From Lolium rigidum (taxonomy: Eukaryota; Streptophyta; Magnoliopsida; Poales; Poaceae): DNA of 64,000 bases. This document shows, piece by piece, positions 10,015-22,068 of the stretch. The stretch lies in contig NC_061508.1 of NCBI RefSeq assembly GCF_022539505.1, forward strand, positions 340,703,484 through 340,767,483, read 5' to 3'. The position numbers and the translations under genes are program-made. Each line of letters begins with the position of its first letter. The first letter of the stretch is position 1. The notes beneath the pieces were generated by a model that saw nothing but the letters and a program-made list of their open reading frames with translations, had not been told where the DNA came from and searched no databases.

Positions 10015-12109
10015 ATGGGTACTCCTGAGAATACTAAGTTGTGTGACTTACTAGCACAAATAATAATGATTTCCTATGCACACCTATTGCTCCACCTGCT
10101 ACTACAACAGAATTTTATGAAATTAAACCTGCTTTACTAAATCTTGTTATGAGAGAGCAATTTTCTGGTGTTAGTTCTGATGATGCTGCTGCCCGTCTTA
10201 ATAATTTTGTTGAACTTTGTGAAATGCAAAAGTATAAGGATGTAGATGGTGAAATTATAAAATCGAAATTGTTTCCTTTCTCCTTAGGTGGAAGAGCTAA
10301 AGATTGGTTGATATCTTTGCCTAAAAATAGTATTGATTCATGGACTAAATGTAAGGATGCTTTCATTGGTAGATATTATCCTCCTGCTAAAATTATATCT
10401 TTGAGAAGTAGCATAATGAATTTTAAGCAATTGGATAATGAGCATGTTTCCCAAGCATGGGAAAAAATGAAATCTTTGGTAAAGAATTGTCCTACCCATG
10501 GACTGACTACTTGGATGATCATCCAAACCTTTTATGCAGGATTGAATTTTTCTTCGCGGAACCTATTGGATTCAGCTGCTGGAGGTACTTTTATGTCCAT
10601 CACCTTAGGCGCCGCAACAAAGCTTGATGATATGATGATAAACTACTCTGAATGGCACACTGAAAGGGTTCCACAAGGTAAGAAGGTAAATTCTGTTGAA
10701 GAAACCTCCTCCTTGAGTGATAAGATTGATGCTATTATGTCTATGCTTGTGTATGATAGATCTAATGTTGATCCTAATAATGTTCCTTTAGCTTCATTGG
10801 TTGCTCAAGAAGAGCACGTTGATGTGAACTTCATTAAAAATAATAATTTCAACAACAATGCTTATAGGAATAATTTTGGTAACAACTATAGGCCATATCC
10901 TTCTAATAATAGTAATGATTATGGTAATTCTTATGGTAATTCTTACAACAATAATAGGAGTGTACCCCCTGGTCTTGAAGCCATGCTTAAAGAATTTATT
11001 AGTACACAAACTGCTTTTAACAAATCTGTTGAAGAAAAGCTTGGTAAAATTGATATTCTTGCTTCTAAGGTTGATAGTCTTGCTTCTGATGTTGATCTTT
11101 TAAAATTGAAAGCTATTCCTAAAGAAGATAAAGATATTAAGTCATTTGCTACAGCAAACTCTATCCAAGTTCGAATTAATGAAAATATTAGACTGATGGC
11201 TGAACTGCATGCTAGGTGGGAAAAAGAAGAAAAATTTGCTAAAGAGAATAATGTAGCTAAAGTTTGAACTATTACCACCACTAGTAAAGTTGATGCTTCA
11301 CATGTTGCTAAACCTCCTACTATCAATGGTAAAATAATTGGTGTTGGCAATGTTTCTACTCCTAATGCAAAGCGTGCAAAACTGTCTGAAACTGCTAAAA
11401 CTGTTTGTGATAAAACTGCTGAAATTTTTCAAAATATTGGGGACAATGATCCCATTGCTTTAGATCATAATGGTTTAGATTTTGATGATTATCATATCTC
11501 TGAAGTTATTAAGTTCTTACAAAAACTTGCTAGAAGTCCTAATGCTAGTGCTATAAATTTGGCCTTTACAAAACATATTACAAATGCTCTCATAAAAGCT
11601 AGAGAAGAGAAATTAAAACTTGAAACTTCTATTCCTAGGAAGTTAGAAGATGGTTGGGAGCCCATCATTAAGATGAAATTCAATGATTTTGATTGTAATG
11701 CTTTATGTGATCTTGGTGCAAGTATCTCTGTTATGCCTAAGAAAATCTATGATATGCTTGACTTGCCACCATTAAAAAATTGTTATTTGGATATTAATCT
11801 TGCTGATAATTCTATAAAGAAACCTTTGGGGAGGATTGATAATGTTCGCATTACGGTTAACAATAACCTTGTCCCCGTTGATTTTGTTGTCTTGGATATT
11901 GAATGCAATGCATCTTGTCCCATTATTTTGGAAGACCTTTTCTTCGAACTGTTGGTGCTATTATTGATATGAAGGAAGGGAATATTAAGTATCAATTTCC
12001 TCTCAAGAAAGGTATGGAACACTTCCCTAGAAAGAGAATGCAGTTACCTTATGATTCTATTATTAGAACAAATTATGATGTTGATGCTTCATCTCTTGAT
12101 AATACTTGA
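10015..12109 (+). pseudogene. gag-protease polyprotein, broken by one stop and two frameshifts
   Basis: The product would be a Gag capsid protein joined to an aspartic protease. An ATG at 10015 opens the frame but shifts near 10065. The main frame runs 10149-11267 (REQFSGVSSDDAAARLNNF..., GRAKDWLISLPKNSIDSW..., the retrotransposon Gag core), followed by an Asn-rich linker and a coiled-coil-like tail. A TGA at 11265-11267 interrupts it. The same frame is open again from 11268 to about 11930 and includes NALCDLGASISVMPKKIYD, the protease active-site region (DLGAS; the usual form is DTG/DSG or DLGAS in this group). A one-base loss near 11930 shifts the frame before GRPFLRTVGAIIDM, and the frame ends at 12109. 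The single frame across Gag and protease is seen directly. That it was once one polyprotein is inference. No zinc knuckle is evident. Confidence 0.8.
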
Positions 12110-14730
12110 TTCACACTTTCTGCGCCTAGCTGAAAGGCGTTAAAGAAAAGCGCTTATGGGAGACAACCCATTATTTTACTTCTGCACTTTTGTTTTATAT
12201 TTGAGTCTTGGAAGTTGTTACTACTGTAGCAACCTCTCCTTATCTTTATTTTATTGCATTGTTGTGCCAAGTAAAGTCTTTGATAGTAAGGTTGATACTA
12301 GATTTGGATTACTGCGCAGAAACAGATTTCTTGCGGTCACGAAATTGAGTAGCCCCGTCTGTAGGTAACTCGGAAAAATCTGCCAATTTACGTGCGTGAT
12401 CCTCAGATATGTACGCAACTTTCATTCAATTTGAGCTTTTTCATCTGAGCAAGTTAAGTGCCCCTGAAAAATTCGTCTTTACGGACTGTTCTGTTTTGAC
12501 AGATTCTGCCTTTTATTTCGCATTGCTTGTTTTGCTATGTTGGATGGATTTCTTTGTTCCATTAACTTTCAGTAGCTTTGTGCAATGTCCAGAAGTGTTA
12601 AGAATGATTATGTCACCTCTGAATATGTGAATTTTTGATTATGCACTAACCCTCTAATGAGTTTGTTTTGAGTTTGGTGTGGAGGAAGTTTTCAAGGATC
12701 AAGAGAGGAGGATGATACAATATGATCAAGAAGAGTGAAAAGTCTAAGCTTGGGGATGCCCCCGTGGTTCATCCCTGCATATTTCAAGAAGACTCAAGCA
12801 TCTAAGCTTGGGGATGCCCAAGACATCCCCTTCTTCATCGACAACTTATCAGGTAACCTCTAGTGAAACTATATTTTTATTCCGTCACATTTTATGTGCT
12901 TTACTTGGAGCGTCTGTATGTTTTTGTTTTTGTTTGTGTTTGAATAAAATCGGATCCTAGCATTCTTTGTGTGGGAGAGAGACACGCTCCGCTGTTGCAT
13001 ATGAACACTGGTGTTCTTAGCTTTACTTTTAATGTTCACGGCGAAGGTTGAAACTGCTTCGTTCATTGTTATTTGGTTGGAAACAGAAAATGCTTCATGT
13101 GGTAATTGGTATCTTGAATAATTTGATACTTGGAAATTGTTGTGCTCAAATAGATCATGTTTAAGCTCTTGCATCATGTACTTTGCACCTATTAATGAAG
13201 AACTACCATAGAGCTTGTTGAAATTTGGTTTGCATGATTGGTCTCTCTAAAGTCTAGATATTTTTTTGGTGAGGTGTTTGAACAACAAGGAAGACAGTGT
13301 AGAGTCTTATAATGCTTGCAATATGTTCTTATGTAAGTTTTGCTGTACCGGTTCATACTTGTGTTTGCTTCAAACAACCTTGCTATCCAAAGCCTTGTAT
13401 TGAGAGGGAATACTTCTCGTGCATCCAAATCCTTGAGCCAAAAACTATGCCATTTGTGTCCACCATACCTACCTACTACATGGTATTTCTCTGCCATTCC
13501 AAAGTAAATTACTTGAGTGCTACCTTTAAAATTCCATTCTTTGTCTTTGCAATACATAGCTCATGGGAAAGTAGCCTTAAAAACTATTGTGGTATTGAAT
13601 ATGTAGCTTATGTGTCTTACTTCTTATAAGTTGCTTGTTGAGCGGTAACCATGTTTCTGGGGACGCCATCAACTATTACACCTTTGTTGAATATCATGTG
13701 AGTTGCTATGCATGTTCGTCTTGTCTGAAGTAAGGGTGATTTATCATGATCAAATGGTTTGAGTATGCATATTGTTAGAGAAGAACATTGGGCCGCTAAC
13801 TAAAGCCATGAATCATGGTGGAAGTTTCAGCTTTGGACATTAATCCTCAATCTCTTATGAGAATATTACTCGTTGTTGAATGCTTATGCATTAAAGAGGA
13901 GTCCATTATCCGTTTTCTATGTTGTCCCGGTATGGATGTCCTAAGTTGAGATCTATCAAAAACGAGAAATCAAATGCGATCTATCTCCTTGGACCTTTGT
14001 ACGAGCGACATAGAGGTACCCCTTTGTGACACTTGGTTGAAACATATGTTATGCAATGATAATCCATGTAAATCCAAGCTAATTAGGACAAGGTGCGAGC
14101 ACTATTGGTATTCTATGCATGAGGCTTGCAACTTATAGGATGTCTTATGCATAACACATATGAATTATTACTACCGTTGACAAAATTGTTTCTATGTTTT
14201 CAAAATGAAAAGCTCTAGCACAAAAACAAGTAATCCATGCTTCCTCTGCGAAGGGCCTTTCTTTTACTTTATGTTGAGTCAGCTTTACCTACTTCTTTCT
14301 ATCTTAGAAGCAAACACTTGTGTCAACTGTGTGCATTGATTCCTACATATTTGCTTATTTGCATTCATCATATTACTTTGTGTTGACAATTATCCATGAG
14401 ATATACATGTTGAAGTTGAAAGCAACTCGCTGAAACTTATATCTTCCTTTGTGTTGCTTCAAAACTTTCTACCGAGAATTTATTGCTTTATGAGTTAACT
14501 CCTATGCAAGTCTTATTGATGCTTGTCTTGAAAGTACTATTCATGAAAAGTCTTTGCTATATGATTCAGCTTGTTTAATCATTGTCTTTACCATTGCTTC
14601 GAATCACTTCATTCACCTCATATGCTTTACAATAGTATTGATCAAGATTATGATAGCATGTCACTTCATAAATTATCCTTGTTATCGTTTACCTACTCGA
14701 GGGCGAGTAGGAACTAAGCTTGGGGATGCT
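12110..14730 (+). other. Non-coding internal region of the retrotransposon
   Basis: This is the place where pol would lie in an autonomous element, but no RT, RNase H or integrase motif is seen in any frame. The 15-bp motif TAAGCTTGGGGATGC occurs three times: 12745-12759, 12803-12817 and 14715-14729. The last copy ends one base before the 3' LTR and so occupies the polypurine-tract position. Short frames here (such as 13192-13557 minus) have no recognisable features. Confidence 0.75.
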
Positions 14731-16417
14731 TGATACGTCTCAAACGTATCTATAATTTCTTATGTTCCATGCTACTTTTATGACAATACTCACATGTTTT
14801 ATACACACTTTATATCATTATTATGCATTTTCCGGCACTAACCTATTGACAAGATGCCGAAGCGCCAGTTCCTGTTTTGTGCTGTTTTTGGTTTCGGAAA
14901 TCCTACAAAGGAAATAATCTCGAAATTGGACGAAATCAACGCCCAGGGTCTTATTTTTCCACGGAGCTTCCAGAAGACCGAAGAGCATACGAAGTGGGGC
15001 CACGAGGTGGCCAAACCACAGGGCGGCGTGGCCAAGGAGGGGCCCGCGCCTTGGCCGTGCCGGCCTGTGGTGTGGGCCCCTCGTTCCTCCTCCGACTCTG
15101 CCCTTCCGCCTACTTAAACTCTCCGTCGCGAAAACCCTATTACCGAGAGCCATGATACGGAAATAGTTCCGGAGACGCCGCCGCCAATCCCATCTCGGGG
15201 ATTCAGGAGATCGCCTCCGCACCTCCGCCGGGAGAGGGGAATCATCACTGGAGGACTCACATCACCATGATCGCCTCCGGACTGATGTGTGAGTAGTTCA
15301 TCCTTGGACTATGGGTCCATAGCAGTAGCTAGATGGTTGTCTTCTCCTCATTGTGCTATCATGTTAGATCTTGTGAGCTGCCTATCATGATCAAGATCAT
15401 CTATTTGTAATGCTACATGTTGTGTTTGTTGGGATCCGATGAATATGGAATACTATGTCAAGTTGATTATCAATCTATCATATATGTGTTGTTTATGATC
15501 TTGCATGATCTCCGTTGCTAGTAGAGGCTCTGGCCAAGTTGATACTTGTGACTCCAAGAGGGAGTATTTATGCTCGATAGTGGGTTCATGCCTCCATTGA
15601 ATCTGGACCAGTGACAGAAAGTTCTAAGGTTGTGGATGTGATGTTGCCACTAGGGATAAAACATCAATGCTTTGTCTAAGGATATTTGTGTTGATTACAT
15701 TACGCACCATACTTAATGCAATTGTCTGTTGTTTGCAACTTAATACCGGAAGGGGTGCGGATGCTAACCCGAAGGTGGACTTTTTAGGCATAGATGCATG
15801 CTGGATAGCGGTCTATGTACTTTGTCGTAATGCCCTAAGTAAATCTCATAGTAGTCATCATGATATGTATGTGCATTGTTATGCCCTCTCTATTTGTCAA
15901 TTGCCCAACCGTAATTTGTTCACCCAACATGCTATTTATCTTATTGGAGAGACAGCACTAGTGAACCGTGGATCCCGATCCATTCTTTTACATCTGAATA
16001 CAATCTATCGCAATCATTGTTCTCTACTGTTCTTCGCAAACAAACATCATTTTCCACACCATACATTTAATCCTTTGTTTACAGCAAGCCGGTGAGATTG
16101 ACAACCTCACTGTTACGTTGGGGCAAAGTATTTTGATTGTGTTGTGCAGGTTCCACGTTGGCGCCGGAATCTCTGGTGTTGCGCCGCACTACACTCCTTC
16201 ACCAACAACCTTCACGTGGCCTTCATCTCCTACTCGGTTCGATAACCTTGGTTTCTTACTGAGGGAAAACTTGCTGCTGTACGCATCACACCTTCCTCTT
16301 GGGGTTCCCAACGGACGTGTGCTTCACGCGTCATCAAGCTATTTTTCTGGCGCCGTTGCCGGGGACCTGAAGAAAAGTTACACCACATAGATTTCTAACT
16401 CCCACGTCACGTCAGCA
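14731..16417 (+). repeat. 3' LTR of the gag-pro retrotransposon
   Basis: 1687 bp. It starts TGATACGTCTC and ends GTCAGCA, followed by the duplication CACCT. Compared with the 5' LTR it has a 13-14-bp insertion near 15047, small indels near 15180-15260, a short deletion near its end (after 16410), and scattered substitutions. Confidence 0.9.
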
Positions 16418-16422
16418 CACCT

Positions 16423-17261
16423 CACATGTGGTGCTCTAGGTGGCGGTGTTACCGGAGTCGGAGAAGGAGGCGAAGCCAGCGTCGAAGAGAGTTCGCCGGA
16501 TTTCAAGTATTTGTCGACAAGGATGAGAATGGAGCAGTTTGTGACAAGGTACAAGGACTGCACTGCCCAGAGCGACGTGCCACATCAACTTCCGCACCGG
16601 CATGTAGCAGCAAGAACCATACCGTTTAAACAGAACCAGATCCTCGATGTCGTCTCACCAGAGATGGAAAAGTTTTCTTGCTCTTCCTCCTCCAAACATT
16701 AAACCCAACAATATACACCAACTATGGATTTTACAACTTCTTAAACATGTGTATCTGGAATTTTTTCATTTTTATGAATCAAGCATGATCTCAATGACAA
16801 ATAGTAGGAATAACTAGATTTTAATTATAGTTATGCAGTAAGACAAGTCCTCAAAAATGAATTCACACCTAAATTTTTTGTCCATGAGAATTTGAATCTT
16901 GCTGGGTTTGCTCATCCACTCCCTCAACCAAAATAGACTTGAGTGACAAAACTATACATTTGATTGTAAAGAAACAAGTTATAACTTTACAGATTTGAAA
17001 TTATTAGGGCTTTTGGCCTCGAGATAGACATGTAGTACATTTTGGATAGCTACTAGTCCGATGTGTATCTCTACTTGATGCTATGACACTCCTATGTACA
17101 TTTTGGATGATGCTATGACACTCCGATGTGTATTTCCTACTTGCACTTCTTTTTATGTGTATATTGCTTGTGTGAAGTTTCTGTGAAATTTATATGAATT
17201 TTATGTGAATCTTGCTACGGCTAAACGAGCGAAACAAACAAAACAAAATTTGGGGCCTCTA
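16423..17261. other. Unassigned flank, possible small gene fragment at its start
   Basis: At 16430-16640 two overlapping frames give plausible protein-like text (LPESEKEAKPASKRVRR and then FQVFVDKDENGAVCDKVQG), with an exon-like junction near 16500. This could be a captured or decayed gene fragment, but I do not recognise it. From 16700 to 17240 the sequence is AT-rich with no feature seen. Confidence 0.3.
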
Positions 17262-17627
17262 TGCCGAGGGCCTTGTCGTCGGCATAGGCAGGGCCTAGGA
17301 CCAAATGACAGGCCTATGCCGCCAGCCTGGCCATCGGCGTAGAGGTGGCCTAAACCATATGATGCAGGCTATGCCGAGGGGGAGGCCGTTGGCGTAGAGG
17401 TAGGGTAGGGCTCGCTCGCGTCCAGCTGCGCGCACCACGTGGATGGATACGCCGAGGGGTAGAGCTGGCCATCGGCACCAGGTGTCTACACTGAGGGTGC
17501 ATGGTCTCCGCCGAGGCCGACCTGTGCCGAGGGTCTACGCCGGCGGCAGCCATAGGATACGCCCACGGCGTCTCGAGTCTACGCCGAGGGCCCGTGACAG
17601 TTGGCACCTCGGCCCATTCCTATAGTG
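17262..17627 (-). mobile_element. CACTA transposon terminus (fragment)
   Basis: On the minus strand the sequence beginning at 17627 reads CACTATAGGAATGGGCC, a CACTA-type terminal inverted repeat. Behind it is an array of GC-rich subterminal repeats built from 'tctacgccgaggg', 'ctatgccgaggg' and 'ccatcggcgtagagg' in both orientations. The three bases outside the end are TAA. No matching second terminus was found to the left of 17262, so this is likely one end of a deleted element. Confidence 0.6.
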
Positions 17628-18019
17628 TAATTAAAAGATACTACTCCGGAGATAACTAGTATATAACCATCCTTGATCATGGTCCTATATGGATGCACGC
17701 TGTACTCAAGGAACTGTTCATCTCAAGCATTGCATACAACGTCGAAGAGTGCATCTGCATGCACTCCTTGGTCCAAGCAAACACAGCCTTTGGCTACTCT
17801 TTGGTTAATCTAGCATATAAACAATGCAGCTCCCGCCAGCCGTCATGATCCACCCCTTTGAGCTTGTTTTGACGAGTCGTCTTTGATCCATGTGCTGGGG
17901 ATTATACTATGTCTTGAAGACCTAACTAAAGTCTTGTTCTTTGTCCTTGCCTTTGTCCAAAATAAATAAACCGTCTGTTTAATAACGCTACTAAGTGTTG
18001 TATTCGACAATAATACTCC
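17628..18019. other. Unassigned sequence between CACTA end and LINE
   Basis: No coding or repeat signature seen. It ends in a T run that belongs to the LINE poly-A tail. Confidence 0.5.
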
Positions 18020-18950
18020 TTTTTTTTATATGGGAGCATAGCCCCGGCCTCTGCATCAATAGATGCACACAGCCTTGCTTTTTATTAAAAAAGAGTTCAA
18101 AGAGTATACTTATTACAATCATGCAGTATCTAAGGTCGCAACAAGAACCAACCAAACAAAGATGAAAAGTAAACAAAGACTATCCATCTTCGATTCTTCT
18201 AATATACCGCCATCCAGTAGCCTGGATAACAGTCCCGAGTGACCATCAATAGATGGTTGCATCCAGTAACCATAATATCCCGCTGCTTCTCCGGGAGAAG
18301 GTATGCCCATAACTGTATCCAATGCGCCGCAGGAAGAATAACCTGCAAAAAATTGGTTCCCTTCTGTTTATTAAACACAATTTCATTTCTAGTAGTCCAT
18401 ATCGACCAGCAAAATGCAGAAACACCAATGCGAATACGTTCTTTATCTTTCTTATTCACTCCATTCAACCAGTTACCAAACATATTTGTAATATTAGATG
18501 GAGGAGGAATGTTATATGAAAAGAAAACCATCCTCCAAATTAGTTTTGCAAACGGACAAGAAATAAATAAGTGATCAATAGTCTCATTCTAATCACAGAA
18601 ACAACACTTTTGACAACTTGTCCACTTTCTCTTTGTCAAATTATCCTTAGTCAACAAAACCTTGTTGCTAAGGAACCACATAAATATTTTAATCTTTAGG
18701 GGAATTTTGATCTTCCAAAGATACTTACGCAGAAATCTAGTATGACCGTTCATAAGATCCAAGTACATAGATTTAACTGTAAACAAACCCGACTCTGTTA
18801 ACTTCCATACAAACTTATCAGCTTCATTAGTTAGTTGTACTGATATTAAACGCTCACATAGATGCAGCCACGAAGACCACTTATATTCATTTGGGGATCT
18901 CCTAAAACCAATGTTAATAGGCACTTGACCCAATACCGACTCCTAGTTTA
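18020..18950 (-). pseudogene. 5'-truncated LINE, zf-RVT and C-terminal tail of ORF2
   Basis: The minus-strand frame from 18933 reads KFVWKLTESGLFTVKSMY..., LWKIKIPLKIKIFMWFL... and SCQKCCFCD. After one in-frame TAG near 18590 it continues as NETIDHLFISCPFAKLIW, then FCWSIWTTRNEIVFNKQK at about 18390-18440. This is the standard order of the zf-RVT domain and tail of plant LINE ORF2. Reverse transcriptase and endonuclease are missing, so it is a truncated insertion. The run of T at 18020-18028 on the plus strand is the poly-A end. I could not define the target duplication. Confidence 0.8.
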
Positions 18951-19950
18951 CCATCTGCAGAGAACGAAAGATGGGAGATGGAGTCGTACGTACGTGATCT
19001 TTCCCTGTACGTACGTCAAACGGTGAAGGCAACATCTATGCATTTTTATTGGATAGACAGCGAAGAACATGGAATAGACCCCTGTTTGCAGTCTAATAAT
19101 CTGAGACGCATACTTTCAATTATTTTCATTTGCAAAATGGAAAAGATGTAGTTCTTGCCAAGTTCGTTTTGTTAAACGAGGATAAATAAATGTATATAAT
19201 GAGTGTTGGAAACAGCTAAGGGTGCATCTAATTCACATGATTTAAAAACATAAATAGAAAAAAAAAAGGTTTGGAATGTCTCCTCCTAAATACTGCATGG
19301 TGAATTTCCAGCAACTCGCCCTCGAATTCGTTTTTCCAGCAACATGTAATTTATCGCACCGCAGAAAAATATATATAATAAGAAGTCTGAATCAATTAAA
19401 ATTTTAAAATGGAATAGACTATAGTGCAAAATAATACTTGGGATCATAGAACTCAATTGATCTACTCGATCATCAAACAGCCAACAACAGGAAAATCTTA
19501 GTAACAATCTTATTCCTTGGTCTTTGAGGCCCTTATCAAGTGGACGATCAGCAGTGAGACTATCTAGGAATTTGTAGGATGGTGATTTTCTTCATAGACT
19601 AGACGTCGTATGTAGGACCATGTCACATACGGGACTTGGTTCTTGGTTGGTTTAACCTATGGCAGTAGCAGACAGAAGCTAAACCTGACTAGCTAAGGAC
19701 CCATGTACTTGACATATAAATGGATACGCTAATTTGTATATATACGAGTGCACACCAGGACCAGAAGATAAGCCATTGTACTGGCCTAGGGTTGGTTATA
19801 CAGTCTCAGACACTTGGGTATACGGAGTGCTTGTTCAACACCTCACTTTTCATCCCTTAACTTACTTTTTTCAGAAGTTCACCTTTTAATATAAAACTTT
19901 CTGTTGGTCCAAAACAAACATTGAAATTTTGAAAAGTTCACATCAACATG
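18951..19950. other. Unassigned sequence upstream of the large LINE
   Basis: AT-rich, with no convincing reading frame. GTACGTACGT-type alternations occur at about 18988-19017. It contains the left copy (19951-19965) of the LINE target duplication just beyond its end. Confidence 0.5.
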
Positions 19951-19966
19951 AGAAAAACGGTAAGAG

Positions 19967-22005
19967 GATGCGGCGCTGGCGTCTGTGGCGCGCCGCCCGC
20001 CGCTCGCTGCGGTTCGTTCCGACGAAGAGGTGGTGGCGGAGTTCGAAGCGGCGCGGCCTCCGCGGGAAAGGTGCGTCATTTACCGGTCGCCGGAGGTTGA
20101 TGATGCCGAGCATGCTCTACGCTGGGGGGTGGTGGCCTTCGTCTCCGGGACGCGCCGCTCGGTCTCCAGCGAGGCGGTGATGGCCGCTGTTCTTGCTCGC
20201 TTTCCTTCACTCGAGGGGCACTTCTCCGTCCACCGTTTCTGGCCGGCGGAGTTCCTCTTCGTGTTTGACTCGCGAGCCAGCCGCGACACTCTGCTGGTGG
20301 CCAACCCCCTCGACGCCCGCGATTTCTCGCTCCGTTTCGGCGTGTGGAACAGGCAGCGGCAGGCATCTCGCCGTGTCTTTCGCTACCGTGTGCATCTGGA
20401 AGTGGTCGGAGTGCCGCCGGTGGCGTGGAGCATGGCCACTGCCAAGTCCATTTTGAGCTCTTCGGCGTGGGTCGAGCGCCTCGGCGCCGCGATGGCGAGC
20501 CGTGAAGACATGGGATGCTTCAGGATCACTGCCTGGACAGACAGCCCCGCCTCCATCCCGCGTTCTAAGGAGATCTGGATTGCCGAGCCCCTCTTCTTCG
20601 ACAATGGCGATGATGACCTGCTCCTGCCACTTGACGCGCTCATTCCGGATGAGGTTGCCCTGCTTGATTATGAGGCGACGGTGCACATTGTTCGTGTGGA
20701 AGACCTCGCGGCGCGGCCCTCGCCGGCCTCTGGAGCCGGCGGCGGAGGCAACGGCAGAGACTCGCCCAGTGACGGCAATGCTGGTGGTGGCAGGGCTCCT
20801 GGCGACAGTGTGGTGCCGGACACGCGTGGCTTGCGTGACTCCGGCCGTGGTGCTGCGTCTGGTTCTGGCCAGGATCCTCCCCGGCGTTGGCGCGGCGGAG
20901 TTGAACGGCGGGTGGCGCTGGTGCCGGCCACCACGGTGGCGCCGTGGGCCCCATCTGCGGGTGCTCCTGACGATGTGGAAGTGGTGGGGCTGCCTGCAGC
21001 TACGGGCCAAGGCGTCCCCCAGGTCGGCCCGCCCGCGTCCAAACCAGGTGGGGTCGGGGCAGCGGCCCTCCTCTCCTCTCCTGGGTCCGTGCTCGGTCAA
21101 AAGGGGCGGCCGCCGTCATCCCCTACGCTGGTGGCTTCTGGCGGCCCTGCCGGAGGCAGCGGAGGCTGCTGCGGGTCCTCCTTCTCGCCTGCATCTTTTG
21201 ACCAGGAGCCGTTGCAAGTGGAGGTGGCGTCCGCTTTGGCGCGCTCGCGGGGAGATTTCCCGCGCCCTGGGCTCTCCTTCGATCCATGAGCTGGGCCGGC
21301 CCAGGTGGCCACCAGCCAACCCTGTCCTCTGGCCGGCTGATGGGCCTCGGTCGCCCACTGGGCCTCGGTCGCCCACTGGGCCTTGGTCGCCCACTGGGCC
21401 GCTGTCGCCCGCCAGGTCTGTTGACTCCTTCGACTCCGATGCGGAGAAGCCCCGGCACTCCTTTGGCAAGCCTATGTCGATGTTCACCGTCGTCCTCTCC
21501 TCGCCGGAGATTGAAGAGGGCGAGATCGTGGAGCGTCCTGTAGCCGAGGAGATCGTTGGGCAGCCGCCCCCGCCCTGCAACACCCCTCCGGCTGTCGCCT
21601 CTCCTGCGCCAACACCGCCCTCCTCGTCGTCTGATGAGATGTTGCTGCGCCTCGCCTCCTTTCGCGACCGGTGTAGGGCGCGTCGCCAAGCCCTCTTGCC
21701 CAGGCCAGTTCCCAAGCCACCACGGAAGCGTCGTGCCCTGCCTTCCGTGGTTCGCCGGAGCAGTAGAGTGGCGGGGCGGTTTGGGGCTGGCACCCCCATC
21801 AAGCAACGGCGAGAAGACCCTCATGGTCCAGTCCGGGCATTGCTCGTGAGGGGAGATCATCGATGACGAGACGCTCGACGCCTACCTCCGCTTCTTCGAC
21901 AAGCCGGTGACCGACAGGGACCTCGCTGCCTGCCTCGCCCTCTTCGGTTGGCTGCCCTCGGCGCTTCCGCCGGCCGGCGATGATGTAGAGGGGCAGTTTG
22001 TTTAG
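19967..22005 (+). pseudogene. LINE ORF1 (Gag-like, DUF4283-type), decayed through three frames
   Basis: Open from the element's first codon (DAALASVARRPPLAAVRSDE...) with no in-frame ATG; the ATG at 19968 is in another frame. The N-terminal third (VIYRSPEVDDAEHALRWGVV..., HRFWPAEFLFVFDSRASRD, RFGVWNRQRQASRRVFRY, VHLEVVGVPP) resembles the DUF4283 RNA-binding-like region of plant LINE ORF1. The middle is Gly/Pro-rich. The frame stops with TGA at 21287-21289. Protein-like text resumes in a second frame (SPTGPRSPTG repeats at 21342-21413, four 18-bp units; then VVLSSPEIEEGEIVERP and SSRVAGRFGAGTPIKQ) to about 21850, then in the third frame (EIIDDETLDAYLRFFDKPV..., ending EGQFV) to a TAG at 22003-22005. 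No CCHC knuckle was seen. Confidence 0.75.
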
Positions 22006-22068
22006 GCTCTACGTGGTGTTTCCTGAGGCGCCCCCTTCTGTGGTGTCCTCCGTGTACCTTTTGCGAAC

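Larger units (their letters stand above)
8074..16417 (+). mobile_element. Complete non-autonomous Ty3/gypsy-type retrotransposon (gag-pro only), 8.34 kb
   Basis: Two long direct repeats, 8074-9757 and 14731-16417, both start TGATACGTCTCAAAC and end CAGCA. They flank a leader, a gag-protease coding region and 2.6 kb of non-coding DNA. The 5 bp on each side are identical: CACCT at 8069-8073 and 16418-16422, so the insertion boundaries are certain. There is no reverse transcriptase, RNase H or integrase, so it must have moved using enzymes from another element. The LTRs differ by roughly 2% by eye with several short indels, suggesting an insertion on the order of a million years old. By its LTR start and PBS region it looks like the Sabrina/WHAM/Fatima group of Triticeae elements, but I cannot confirm the family name. 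Confidence 0.9.

Noticed and set aside
10943..11350. 135-aa minus-strand frame opposite gag
   Set aside because: Shadow of the gag frame; hydrophobic and Ser-rich only because of the AT-rich sense codons.
20076..21860. Long open frames on the minus strand opposite the LINE (up to ~297 aa)
   Set aside because: They mirror the GC-rich ORF1 on the plus strand, have Arg/Pro/Gly-biased composition and no domain; the DNA is explained by ORF1.
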